A stretch of DNA of 64,000 nucleotides from Aquincolibacterium sp964606385. Its GTDB lineage: Bacteria; Omnitrophota; Omnitrophia; Omnitrophales; Aquincolibacteriaceae. Below are positions 16,592 through 24,036 of this stretch, piece by piece. Below the pieces are notes generated by a model. It saw nothing but the letters and a program-made list of their open reading frames with translations, searched no databases and had not been told where the DNA came from. The stretch spans positions 1 to 64,000 of the forward strand of contig CAZSFZ010000008.1 in the NCBI GenBank assembly GCA_964606385.1. Reading direction: 5' to 3'. Both the position numbers and the translations under genes were made by a program. Position 1 is the first letter of the stretch, and every line of letters begins with the position of its first letter.

Positions 16592-17234
16592 CGGGGATCC
16601 TTTCCGGCGTGATCACGATCTCGACGCGGCGATTCTTGTCACGGCCTTCTTCGGTATCATTGGAAGCGACCGGCCGGTATTCGGCATATCCCACGACCCG
16701 GAACCGATCCGGGGACAATTCCTTGGTCTCGAGAAAAAAATGAAGCACCGCGGTCGCGCGGCCGATCGAATATTCCCAATTGGTAACTCCGTTGGCGTTC
16801 TCGATCGGCTGGTTATCCGTATGGCCTTCCAGGGCCACGCGATTCCGGGGAAGATCACGCGTCAGCACAAGCGCGACCTTTTCCAGCACCGCTTCCCCCG
16901 AAGACGTGAATTGCGTCTCGTCAGGATCGAACAGGGCGTGGTCCAGCACGGTCACGACCATGCCTCTCGGATCCATCGCGATCCGCGCGTCCCCGCGGGA
17001 GATCTCCGGAGCGAGGCTCTCTTCGACTTTGGGCTTCGCGGCCTGAAGATCGGCCCGTCCGTCCACCGTGCCGTCCAGCTCCTCATTGAGACGCAGGATC
17101 TCTTTATTCAGGCTTTCGATGGTCTCGCTTTGCTGGCGGATCAGGGCGCGCGTGCCCGTATCTTCGGCGGTGGCGCAACCCATCAGGGCCAACAGCATCC
17201 CACTCGAAAAAAGGATGATTTTTTTATGATCCAT
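16575..17234 (-). CDS. OmpA/MotB-domain lipoprotein
   Basis: A 219-residue protein. Residues 1-19 are a lipoprotein signal with lipobox LMGC; residues about 30-58 form a coiled coil (SETIESLNKEILRLNEEL); the C-terminal OmpA-like peptidoglycan-binding domain spans about 88-210 and includes VALEGHTDNQPIENANGVTN, SIGRATAVLHFF, RFRVVGYAEYRPVASND and NRRVEIVI. The domain binds peptidoglycan, so this is an envelope-tethering lipoprotein, in style like Pal or the C-terminal half of MotB, but no MotA or Tol genes are nearby. The coiled coil before the domain is shared with many OmpA-like proteins of diderms. Confidence 0.9.
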   Translation of the reverse strand: MDHKKIILFSSGMLLALMGCATAEDTGTRALIRQQSETIESLNKEILRLNEELDGTVDGRADLQAAKPKVEESLAPEISRGDARIAMDPRGMVVTVLDHALFDPDETQFTSSGEAVLEKVALVLTRDLPRNRVALEGHTDNQPIENANGVTNWEYSIGRATAVLHFFLETKELSPDRFRVVGYAEYRPVASNDTEEGRDKNRRVEIVITPERIPDGPVR

Positions 17235-17264
17235 CAGGAACGGTCCCTTAAAACCGGGGAGAGG

Positions 17265-17468
17265 CTAGCCGCGACCGGCATATTTCAGATAGACGAACCA
17301 TAAGGCTAAAGCCGAGAGCACGCAAGTCGCGAAAATCAGCAAGCGCAAAAAAAACGGCGTCTTTTGCTTAGGGGGCTTGGGCTTCGCGGCCTTCACCTCG
17401 TCGGCCGGGTCTTTTCCGGCCAAGTGCTGCGGCTTTCGGATCTCGATTTTCATTTTTGCCACGGTCAT
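17265..17468 (-). CDS. Small single-span membrane protein
   Basis: A 67-residue protein with a hydrophilic Lys/Pro-rich N-terminal half (EVKAAKPKPPKQKTP) and a membrane span at about 41-62. Its ATG overlaps the stop of the upstream HD-GYP-like gene by four bases, and codon use fits the neighbours, so it is likely real. It cannot be FtsL, whose span is N-terminal and followed by a leucine zipper. Function unknown. Confidence 0.6.
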   Translation of the reverse strand: MTVAKMKIEIRKPQHLAGKDPADEVKAAKPKPPKQKTPFFLRLLIFATCVLSALALWFVYLKYAGRG

Positions 17469-19036
17469 TCCTCCAGCGATTTCTTTTCAGTGTTCTTGGA
17501 ACTCTTGATGAAATTTTCCACTTTATCCAAAATAGCCTTCTCCTTCATAACCTTGATAAAAGCATCCACCACCGTCGGATCGAACTGTGTTCCCTTGAAT
17601 TTCAGGACCTCATCCAGCGCCTCCTTGACCGTCAGCTGCTGGCGATAATGACGCTTGGAGACCATCGCCATAAAAGAATCCGCCACGGCCACGATGCGCG
17701 CCCCCAGCGGGATCTCCTCGCCCTTGAGCCCCTGCGGGTACCCCTTCCCGTCGTAACGTTCGTGACGGTGCATCACGATCGGGAGTACTGGCTTCAGGGA
17801 GCTGATCGAACGGAGCAGGTTGGCCCCGCGAATCGGGATGCTGCGGATCTCCTCGAGTTCCTTTTGCGAGAGTTTTTGCTTTTTCTGCCAGGCACGCTCC
17901 GGGAACGCCAGCTGTCCCGTGTCCAAAAGAAGGATCGCCCGCTCCAGGTGCACCAGTTCGCCACCGGGTAGCTCCATTTGTTTTCCGACCGCAAGCACCA
18001 TCTCCCCGATGAGGTCGATATCCCCCTGCTTGTCCCCGACATGGCGCTTCATAAGCTCGTTGATGGCTTTGATGCTTCCGAGCGTCAGTTCTTCGGTGCG
18101 TTCAAAAAGCTGCGCGTTCTTGATGGCCACGACCGCCTGTTCCGAAAGGGACTTCAGGATCTCAAGGTCCGTGCGCGTAAACGACTGGCGGTCCGCTTTT
18201 CCCCAGAGGGTCATCACGCCCACGACGTCATCTTCAATGAACGGCACCGCGATGTAACGGTTCTGCAGGCAGAATTCACCGGTCTCGGCGATATGACCTT
18301 CCAGGCCCCGCCCGAACCGCACACGCTGCTTATGCACGAACTTCGGATGCGCGCCGAACGAAAAGAAAGGATTGAGGTACTGCCGCTCCGGGTCCGTCAG
18401 CATGATCGAACATCCCGAGGCTTTGAGGATCTGCGCACCCAAACGTCCGATGCGCGGCAGGAGCTCCTTGAGGCGCAACGAGGAATTAATGACCCGGTGG
18501 ACCGAATGCATGGTCGAGAGCGCAAGCGCCCGGGGATGCACCGTCTCATAAAAATTATTCAATTCAAAATTCTTATAGGCCAACTCGACCTGACTCGCAA
18601 GGAAATACCCGAAAGGCGCCATGAGCGGCCGGATCTCGCGCTCGGAGCGCTTCACGCAATCCAGCACAAGAAATCCCTTAAGCGCCCCCAGATAACGGAG
18701 CGGGAATATGATGCAACTTTTCCCGAAGGCGCAGCGGTAGAAAAGCGGCAGGCGTTCCGCCGTGGCGGGATTTTGCGACAGCTGGTCGGTGAATTTCGTG
18801 ACGAACGCCTCGCACTCCTTTTGATGTTCGGCGGATTTTGAAAAGAACGGGCAGTTCTGCTTGCGGTCAAGCCGGACGAGGCGCTGTTTTCCATGCTCTT
18901 CGCAGAGCACGAACCATCCGATCGGCTTCCCGAAGATCTCGGAGAACGATTCGTAGCCTTCCTGCCACTGGGGATTCGGCAAAAGGAATCTTTCGAGCGG
19001 TGTCAGGATCCGTTTCGGTTCTTTGGCGGAAGTCAT
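17465..19036 (-). CDS. PocR-like/GAF/degenerate HD-GYP sensor protein
   Basis: A 523-residue soluble regulator. Residues about 20-165 form a Cys-containing N-terminal domain (GKPIGWFVLCEEHG, CPFFSKSAEHQKEC, FGKSCIIFPLRYLGALKGFLVL) that looks like a PocR-type sensory domain. Residues about 185-320 are a GAF domain (LLPRIGRLGAQILKASGCSIML ... VGVMTLWGKADRQSFTRTDLEIL). The rest is HD-GYP-like with MHRHERYDGKGYPQGLKGEE and GARIVAVADSFMAM. The catalytic HD dyad is LD here (ILLLDTGQLAFPE), the HPxxG is IPIRG, and the paired HH is RH, so cyclic-di-GMP phosphodiesterase activity is doubtful. Coupled by 4-base overlaps to the HIT gene and to the small membrane protein. Confidence 0.85.
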   Translation of the reverse strand: MTSAKEPKRILTPLERFLLPNPQWQEGYESFSEIFGKPIGWFVLCEEHGKQRLVRLDRKQNCPFFSKSAEHQKECEAFVTKFTDQLSQNPATAERLPLFYRCAFGKSCIIFPLRYLGALKGFLVLDCVKRSEREIRPLMAPFGYFLASQVELAYKNFELNNFYETVHPRALALSTMHSVHRVINSSLRLKELLPRIGRLGAQILKASGCSIMLTDPERQYLNPFFSFGAHPKFVHKQRVRFGRGLEGHIAETGEFCLQNRYIAVPFIEDDVVGVMTLWGKADRQSFTRTDLEILKSLSEQAVVAIKNAQLFERTEELTLGSIKAINELMKRHVGDKQGDIDLIGEMVLAVGKQMELPGGELVHLERAILLLDTGQLAFPERAWQKKQKLSQKELEEIRSIPIRGANLLRSISSLKPVLPIVMHRHERYDGKGYPQGLKGEEIPLGARIVAVADSFMAMVSKRHYRQQLTVKEALDEVLKFKGTQFDPTVVDAFIKVMKEKAILDKVENFIKSSKNTEKKSLEE

Positions 19037-19575
19037 TTTTTCCGGCGCCTCCCTGATCGATGACCCCGCGCGCCCGACGTCAGAGCCCGGCTCAATGCCT
19101 CATAGGCCGATTCCAGGGATTCGGAGATCACCTTGGTGCCTGCCACGACCGGCATAAAATTCACGTCCCCTTTCCAGCGCGGCACGATATGCCAATGAAC
19201 ATGGTCCGGGATCCCCGCGCCCGCGATATCCGCGAGGTTCATTCCGAGGTTGAACCCGTGGGGCCTCATCGCTTTCTGAAGCGCCTTCATGGTTTGATCC
19301 AGCACTTCAAAAAATTCGGCTTTCTCGAGGGCATTCAGTTGCGAAAGACAAGCGATATGGCGTTTGGGAACGATCATGAGATGACCGTTGTTGTAGGGAT
19401 AACGGTTCAGGATCACGGCGTGATGCGCGGACCGGAAAAGGACAAGGTTCTTTTTATCTTTTTTGTCGCGGAGAAGCGAACAAAAAAGACAGCCGGAACG
19501 CTTATTGGAGCTCGAGCGCAGGTACGTCTTGCGCCACGGGGCCCACATGAGGCTCTTCGATCTCTTCAAGTCCAT
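19033..19575 (-). CDS. HIT-family nucleotide hydrolase/phosphorylase
   Basis: A 180-residue histidine-triad protein. It has the MWAPWR start block typical of the Ap4A-phosphorylase-like HIT group, a Cys pair (GCLFC), FRSAHHAVILNRYPYNNGHLMIVPKRHIACL, and the catalytic HVHWHIVPRW near residue 123. Members hydrolyse or phosphorolyse dinucleoside polyphosphates or AMP-linked substrates. AAGGA lies five bases before ATG 19575; this start overlaps the upstream ATPase gene by 74 bases. A later ATG at 19548 (MWAPWR) would reduce the overlap but has a weaker ribosome site. The basic tail (GHRSGRRRKK) is unusual. Confidence 0.92.
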   Translation of the reverse strand: MDLKRSKSLMWAPWRKTYLRSSSNKRSGCLFCSLLRDKKDKKNLVLFRSAHHAVILNRYPYNNGHLMIVPKRHIACLSQLNALEKAEFFEVLDQTMKALQKAMRPHGFNLGMNLADIAGAGIPDHVHWHIVPRWKGDVNFMPVVAGTKVISESLESAYEALSRALTSGARGHRSGRRRKK

Positions 19576-21202
19576 GGATTCCTTGGTTGGAGGGCAAAAT
19601 GATCTTCGGAAGATCGTAAAGGTCCAAAAGTCCGTTCAGCATCCGGAGATCCCAGAGCTGCATCTTGGCCTCTTGGGCGATCAAACGGGCATTCTGGTCG
19701 ATCCCCCCGAGAACGATCAATATTTTACGCTGGATCTTCTGAAGGCGCTTGGCATCGGCCACCACTTTTTCGATCTCGGATTCCCCGATCCACTCCGCGC
19801 TGAGATAAAAAAGCCAACGCCCCCGGGAACCCCGCCCCAAAAGCGAAAAAACGGAGTGCGGCAAATGTCTCAGAAGCACCACTTCGGAGAACTGAGGGCA
19901 CACGATCTTCTTTTGATTGATCTCCACCCCGTCGTTGCGGAATTCCTTGAGGAGCGTTTCCACGCGGAACCCCAGGTCTTCATCGGTCGTTCTCGTGCAC
20001 AGGTCGAGCACGCGATTCAATTCGTCGAAAAGGTGTTTGCGGAGGATGCGCTCTTCGGGAAGGAACAGCGCGTGGCGTTTTTGATAAACCTCGCGCAGCC
20101 AGAAGCGGAAGAGATGGTCCGGCACGTGATAAAGGGAGCCGCTTTTGACCGCCAACCCGTCCTCCACGAGCCGCTTCAGGACTTTTTGGGTTTCCGCCAC
20201 GGTTTCCTCGATGAAAGCCGCGATGGGGATCACTTTATGCCGCTCATGGCTCAGGGCCAACAGCGCCCGGACATACGGCCCCCGGCATCGCGTCAGGTTC
20301 GCGGATTGCTCGAGCCGTTTCTCGCAAAGAAGCGCGATGCGACCGCGACGGTCAAAAAGCTCCTGACAAAAAGCGTCCAAAAGCACCGACGGACTGATGT
20401 CCTGCGGGAACTCGCGGATCTCGACTTGTTCGAGCCGCTGCAGCAGCAGGTCCAGATAGATCGGCTCGCCGTCCGTCATGCTGAAAAGGAACCGCTTCAG
20501 TTCCGGCGACCATCGATGCGCGGGCATCCGCGTCGCGAGGTATTGTTCCATCTCCATATACCCGAAAGGCGCCAGCTCAAGCACCTCGAAATTCCCGAAA
20601 AGAAGCGAGAGTTTTTCCCGGAAGATCTCGCGCGCGCGGTCGACGGCGGAGCTTGTGACCACGTAGAGCACTTCTTTGTCGATCATCATTTGTTTGCCGA
20701 GCAAAAGGAACGGATCGGTGACAGGAAGTTTTTCGAGCGCCTGGAATTCATCGATCATCAAAACGACCTTCTTTCCTGTCTCACGCGCCAAGGTCCCGCT
20801 CAGCATCAGAAGTTCCTTGATCGCCAGCGAGTTCTTGTCCTGGCGGATCAGCCTCTGCAGGTGCCTGACCGCCGTCACGGTCTTTGGAATGATCACCTCG
20901 GCCTCCCTCAGGAGTCCCGTCAGGGTTTTGGGGATATTCAGAGTGCGGTCCAGCATCACAGCGCTCAGCACCGCACCCATCCACTGCTGGGTGAGCTGGT
21001 GCCCATCAATGGTCTCAGCCTTCACATAAACGGGAAGGAGCTGGGAGGTGCGTGATATCGACTGGAAGAACTCGCAGAGAAGCTGCGTTTTCCCGACACC
21101 GGACGAGCCAATGATCCCGACATTCTGGCGATAGCCGTTCTGGATGTCATCGACGCGTTTTTGCAAACGCGCTTGAATGGCTTCCCGCATCAAAAAAGGC
21201 AT
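19502..21202 (-). CDS. STAND/archaeal-type AAA ATPase with possible degenerate nuclease-like C-terminus
   Basis: A 566-residue protein. The N-terminal ATPase has Walker A GIIGSSGVGKTQLL (about 28-41), Walker B KVVLMIDEFQALEKL (about 144-158) and a sensor region VLYVVTSSAVDRA. A winged-helix region follows at about 290-345 (VRALLALSHERHKVIPIAAF ... VLKRLVEDGLAVKSG) and then YHVPDHLFRFWLREVYQKRHA, a block typical of archaeal-type/DUF234-like ATPases. The C-terminal 110 residues resemble the restriction-endonuclease-like fold of that family, but no clear D-E-K triad is visible. Function unknown; the family includes regulators and defence-like proteins. It heads the run that leads into the mur genes. 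Confidence 0.8.
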   Translation of the reverse strand: MPFLMREAIQARLQKRVDDIQNGYRQNVGIIGSSGVGKTQLLCEFFQSISRTSQLLPVYVKAETIDGHQLTQQWMGAVLSAVMLDRTLNIPKTLTGLLREAEVIIPKTVTAVRHLQRLIRQDKNSLAIKELLMLSGTLARETGKKVVLMIDEFQALEKLPVTDPFLLLGKQMMIDKEVLYVVTSSAVDRAREIFREKLSLLFGNFEVLELAPFGYMEMEQYLATRMPAHRWSPELKRFLFSMTDGEPIYLDLLLQRLEQVEIREFPQDISPSVLLDAFCQELFDRRGRIALLCEKRLEQSANLTRCRGPYVRALLALSHERHKVIPIAAFIEETVAETQKVLKRLVEDGLAVKSGSLYHVPDHLFRFWLREVYQKRHALFLPEERILRKHLFDELNRVLDLCTRTTDEDLGFRVETLLKEFRNDGVEINQKKIVCPQFSEVVLLRHLPHSVFSLLGRGSRGRWLFYLSAEWIGESEIEKVVADAKRLQKIQRKILIVLGGIDQNARLIAQEAKMQLWDLRMLNGLLDLYDLPKIILPSNQGIHGLEEIEEPHVGPVAQDVPALELQ

Positions 21203-21565
21203 TTTAAATATCTCGCGACTGAAAAATCAGCGTACAAAAGGAGGGGGTAAGACGTCCGTCCAGAAGCATTATGAAGATAGAATTAATACGAACTTTGCGC
21301 CTCTAAAAACCGTCTTCCACCCCAAAATCCTACGTGTGTTCGTCGACCAACAGGTACTGGCGTTATCTTACGATTTTCAATTGATAAAGCAAGGAGGAAA
21401 ATCATTTTTTCATATTCTGCGACGCATTTTTTTAAAAAATCTCTTCGAGCGACGCCCACCCGGAAATCCGGAGCCTGCACGAAAAACAAACGCCCCGGCT
21501 AGCCCAGTTGTCAGACCCCCCGCCTTTCAACCGTTTTCGCCAGGGCGATTTGCTTAATTCAAAAA
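21203..21565. other. 363-base intergenic stretch without an identifiable gene
   Basis: This separates the EIIA-type gene from the ATPase-to-ftsA run, so it should contain the promoter of that run. It holds short dyads (CCGGAAATCCGG around 21461-21472, GGCTAGCC around 21498-21505, CGCCCTGGCG around 21538-21547) and an A/T block at 21427-21440. I could not fit any riboswitch consensus, tRNA or convincing promoter. A 68-codon minus-strand ORF within it has no recognisable features. Confidence 0.6.
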
Positions 21566-22048
21566 TCAAACCTGTAATGCCGGAGCCTGATGCGGCTCCG
21601 GAACCAAAAGCTGATAGATCTCAAAAGCCGACTGAACCGCCTTCAACCGTTCCTGCATGTAACGGTCGCAGAGCGCCCACTTGATGTTCTGAAGGATCTG
21701 CCGTTTTTGGTGCTCCGCCGACTCATTCTGAGGAAGTATCAGTAAAAAAATGAAATGCACGAGCCGTCCATCCAGGGACGGGTAAGGGATGCCGGAGGGG
21801 CTGACCCCGAAAGCAACGATAGGGTCTTGGACTTCGGGTAAAAAACAATGAGGGAGGGCAATGCCGCGGCCGATCGCGGTGGTCCCGATCTGTTCGCGGA
21901 GGTTGATCGCGCGGAAGATCTTTTGCTTCTCGATCCCCCGAAGGGTCCAGACCGGAAGCGCGTCCAGGATCTTCTTTAGCGCGTCTTCGCGATCTCTCGC
22001 GTCCAGCCCCGCGACAATGTGATCTTCATGCAGCAATCGATGCCCCAT
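21566..22048 (-). CDS. PTS EIIA type-2 (PtsN-like) regulatory protein
   Basis: A 160-residue protein spanning one PTS EIIA-2 domain: LDARDREDALKKILDAL, then REQIGTTAIGRGIALPHCF with the phospho-acceptor His near residue 83, then the VHFIFLLILPQNESAEHQ block. These domains accept phosphate from HPr-like proteins; stand-alone copies such as PtsN regulate metabolism rather than transport sugar. No sugar permease (EIIB/EIIC), EI or HPr is nearby, which favours a regulatory role. The start overlaps the preceding small gene by 23 bases. Confidence 0.88.
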   Translation of the reverse strand: MGHRLLHEDHIVAGLDARDREDALKKILDALPVWTLRGIEKQKIFRAINLREQIGTTAIGRGIALPHCFLPEVQDPIVAFGVSPSGIPYPSLDGRLVHFIFLLILPQNESAEHQKRQILQNIKWALCDRYMQERLKAVQSAFEIYQLLVPEPHQAPALQV

Positions 22049-22370
22049 GATTCGCCCGCTCCTGTCTTTTCTGCGTCCGGACCTTGGAGACGAGGTGCCG
22101 GCGCCATTTGCGCCGCGTCGTCCGCAGATCCAGTTTCAGAAACCGAAGGGCCTCCCTCAAGTTGGGAAACTCCTTCAAAGCCGCCTCATCCCGCTCGGAA
22201 TAAAGCGCCGAAACCTTGAATCTTTCCAGCTGACGTATCCGCTGTTCAATCGAAGGTCTCAGGGCAACAGCCTCATCGCTTTTATGCCCCGAGATCTCGC
22301 GATAGAGCTCCTGCCACTCCGATTCCATTTTGTCAATAAACGGCCTTACCAGCTGACCACTAATTTCCAT
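22026..22370 (-). CDS. Hypothetical charged protein upstream of the EIIA gene
   Basis: A 114-residue soluble protein rich in Arg, Lys and Glu, predicted all-helical (KMESEWQELYREISG, EQRIRQLERFKVSALY, LREALRFLKLDLRTTRRKWRRHL). No family recognised. It is coupled to the EIIA gene by a 23-base overlap and has AAAGGA about ten bases before ATG 22370, so it is probably expressed and the two products may work together. Confidence 0.65.
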   Translation of the reverse strand: MEISGQLVRPFIDKMESEWQELYREISGHKSDEAVALRPSIEQRIRQLERFKVSALYSERDEAALKEFPNLREALRFLKLDLRTTRRKWRRHLVSKVRTQKRQERANHGASIAA

Positions 22371-22554
22371 TTATAAATCCTTTTCAAAATGACTGATCTG
22401 GCAACTGACAAAATTTATTTTGTTTTTATTTCTCTGTTGATCATATGCTAACAGCACCGCCATTAAAGCAACATTAAAGAATTATTAAATATTTTTAAGA
22501 CTTTAAAGGGTTATAGGACTCCAGGGAGCTTCTTCTCAGAGGGGGGATAAAAAA
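22371..22554. other. AT-rich spacer between the sensor kinase gene and the EIIA operon
   Basis: 184 bases, markedly AT-rich in the middle (22430-22510). It should contain the promoter for the minus-strand hypothetical/EIIA pair and the end of the kinase transcript. A TATGAT hexamer lies near 22443-22448 on the minus strand but lacks a good -35, and no clear hairpin-plus-T-run terminator is visible. Confidence 0.5.
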
Positions 22555-24036
22555 TTAACGGATGAGCGGCAGCTCTACAAACACACAGGTCCCACGCCCC
22601 GCTTGGCTTTCGAACCGAAGCACTCCTTCATGGGCATCACAAATAGCTCTAACAATACTCAACCCCAGGCCTGCGCCTTCTTTGGCGCGAGCTTGGTCAG
22701 CCCTGTAAAAACGCTTCCCGAGGTTTCCGAGCGTTTCCGGATCGATCCCGACACCCGTGTCCTCAACCCGGACGATCACTTTCGCGGGAGTAGAGATCCC
22801 GACGCTGACAGTCACCTTCCCTTTCGGCTCGGTAAACTTGATAGCGTTATCGAGGAGATTCGTGAAAAGCCTCTTCAGGTAAACTTCGTCGCCGAAAACC
22901 TGCGCTTCCGCGACTTCTCCGAAAGCAAGGGCGACTTCTGTTTGTTTCGCTCTTTCCCGGTACAGGCGGACGACCTGCTCGAGAATGGGCGCCAGCGCGA
23001 GATTTTTTTTCTGGAGGTTCAGCTGCTTCGAATCATTACGGACCAGGAACATCAGATCATCCACGAGCCGAACCAATCCGTCCACTTCTTCGCTGATCAC
23101 GCCAATCGTCTTTTGAAGATCTTCCTGCGACCGGGCGCGACGAAGCGCAAGATCGATCTCCCCCCGGATGATCGCGAGCGGGGTTTTGAATTCATGAGAA
23201 ACGTTCGAGCTGAATTCCTGGACCGCCCGCGTGGAGGCCTCAAGACGATCCATCATCTCGTTCAGGGTCTCGGCTAAACGGTCCAATTCATCCTGCGTGA
23301 ATGTCCGCGGCAAACGGCTCTTAAGGTATGCGGCGGTGATCTTGCGGGCTTGCTGGATCATGCGGTCCACCGGGCTCACAAAACGTTTGGCCAAGATCCA
23401 TCCGGCAAAACAGGCAAGCGCCACCCCCACCGGGATCATCACCGCAATGATGATCCGCAGCTGGCCCAAGGTTTGTTCAATCTCATAAAGAGGCTTGGCG
23501 ATCTGAATGATAAAGAAGGGACGTCCCCGGAAACGGACCAGGTGATAATAAAGCCGGATCGGATTTTTCTGAAAATGGATCGTCTGAAAAGAATCGCCTT
23601 TTTCCATTAAGACCGAGTCGCGCTCATAATCCGGGAACAGAATATCCCGTTCCCACCCCCCGAGATTCGAGCCGATCAAGGACCGGTCCAAACCGACGAC
23701 CCGCACGAGGAAAAGACTGCGGGTCACCCGACGCTGTTTTTTTTCCCAATCGCGGACCGCTTTGGTTACTTCCGACTGGAACTCCGCGGGGAACGCCAGG
23801 GTGCCTTTTTCGATCTTGGGCGGATTGATGAAATCCGGATCCCGGCGCTCCTGAAAGGAAACTAGGATCCCCTGCTCGATCGTCTGTGCTTCGGCATGCA
23901 TGCTTCGTTCGACATCCCGGTAGAGCGCTCTTGAAAATTCCGCGTACATCAGAACGGAAAATCCCGCCAGAAAAGCGGTCATCACAAGGGCGTAGCCCAG
24001 CGTCAAACGGGATTTAAAAGAACGGAAAAGGATCAT
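22555..24036 (-). CDS. Sensor histidine kinase (CusS-like, HAMP/HisKA/HATPase)
   Basis: A 493-residue membrane kinase when started at ATG 24036, which overlaps the regulator stop by four bases (ATGA); the frame is open further upstream but that part overlaps the regulator gene. Domains: span at about 10-30, extracytoplasmic sensor to about 190, second span (IIIAVMIPVGVALACFAGWIL), HAMP (VSPVDRMIQQARKI), HisKA with SSNVSHEFKTPLAII, N-box FTNLLDNAIKFT, G1 VRVEDTGVGI and G2 GAGLGLSIV. It pairs with the OmpR-type regulator immediately upstream. The sensor/regulator pair next to a cation-efflux gene suggests metal sensing, which is inference. Confidence 0.95.
   Translation of the reverse strand: MILFRSFKSRLTLGYALVMTAFLAGFSVLMYAEFSRALYRDVERSMHAEAQTIEQGILVSFQERRDPDFINPPKIEKGTLAFPAEFQSEVTKAVRDWEKKQRRVTRSLFLVRVVGLDRSLIGSNLGGWERDILFPDYERDSVLMEKGDSFQTIHFQKNPIRLYYHLVRFRGRPFFIIQIAKPLYEIEQTLGQLRIIIAVMIPVGVALACFAGWILAKRFVSPVDRMIQQARKITAAYLKSRLPRTFTQDELDRLAETLNEMMDRLEASTRAVQEFSSNVSHEFKTPLAIIRGEIDLALRRARSQEDLQKTIGVISEEVDGLVRLVDDLMFLVRNDSKQLNLQKKNLALAPILEQVVRLYRERAKQTEVALAFGEVAEAQVFGDEVYLKRLFTNLLDNAIKFTEPKGKVTVSVGISTPAKVIVRVEDTGVGIDPETLGNLGKRFYRADQARAKEGAGLGLSIVRAICDAHEGVLRFESQAGRGTCVFVELPLIR

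Noticed and set aside
17265..17468. The 67-residue membrane protein as FtsL, since it is upstream of murE
   Set aside because: Its span is C-terminal and no leucine zipper follows, the opposite of FtsL topology.
19463..21055. A 530-codon plus-strand open frame
   Set aside because: It lies wholly antisense to the STAND-like ATPase, has no domain signature, and reflects the codon bias of the true gene.
21283..21489. A 68-codon minus-strand ORF in the gap before the ATPase
   Set aside because: No ribosome site, no recognisable pattern, and it extends across the dyads of the spacer.
21420..21520. Possible cyclic-di-GMP riboswitch, tempting because GACGC and GC-rich dyads occur close to cyclic-di-GMP-type genes
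   Set aside because: The GEMM consensus core and paired stems could not be aligned on either strand.
22442..22470. Sigma-54-like promoter (TGGC...GCA) before the EIIA-linked gene
   Set aside because: The GG-to-GC distance is one base too long for the -24/-12 consensus, and no sigma-54 activator is nearby.
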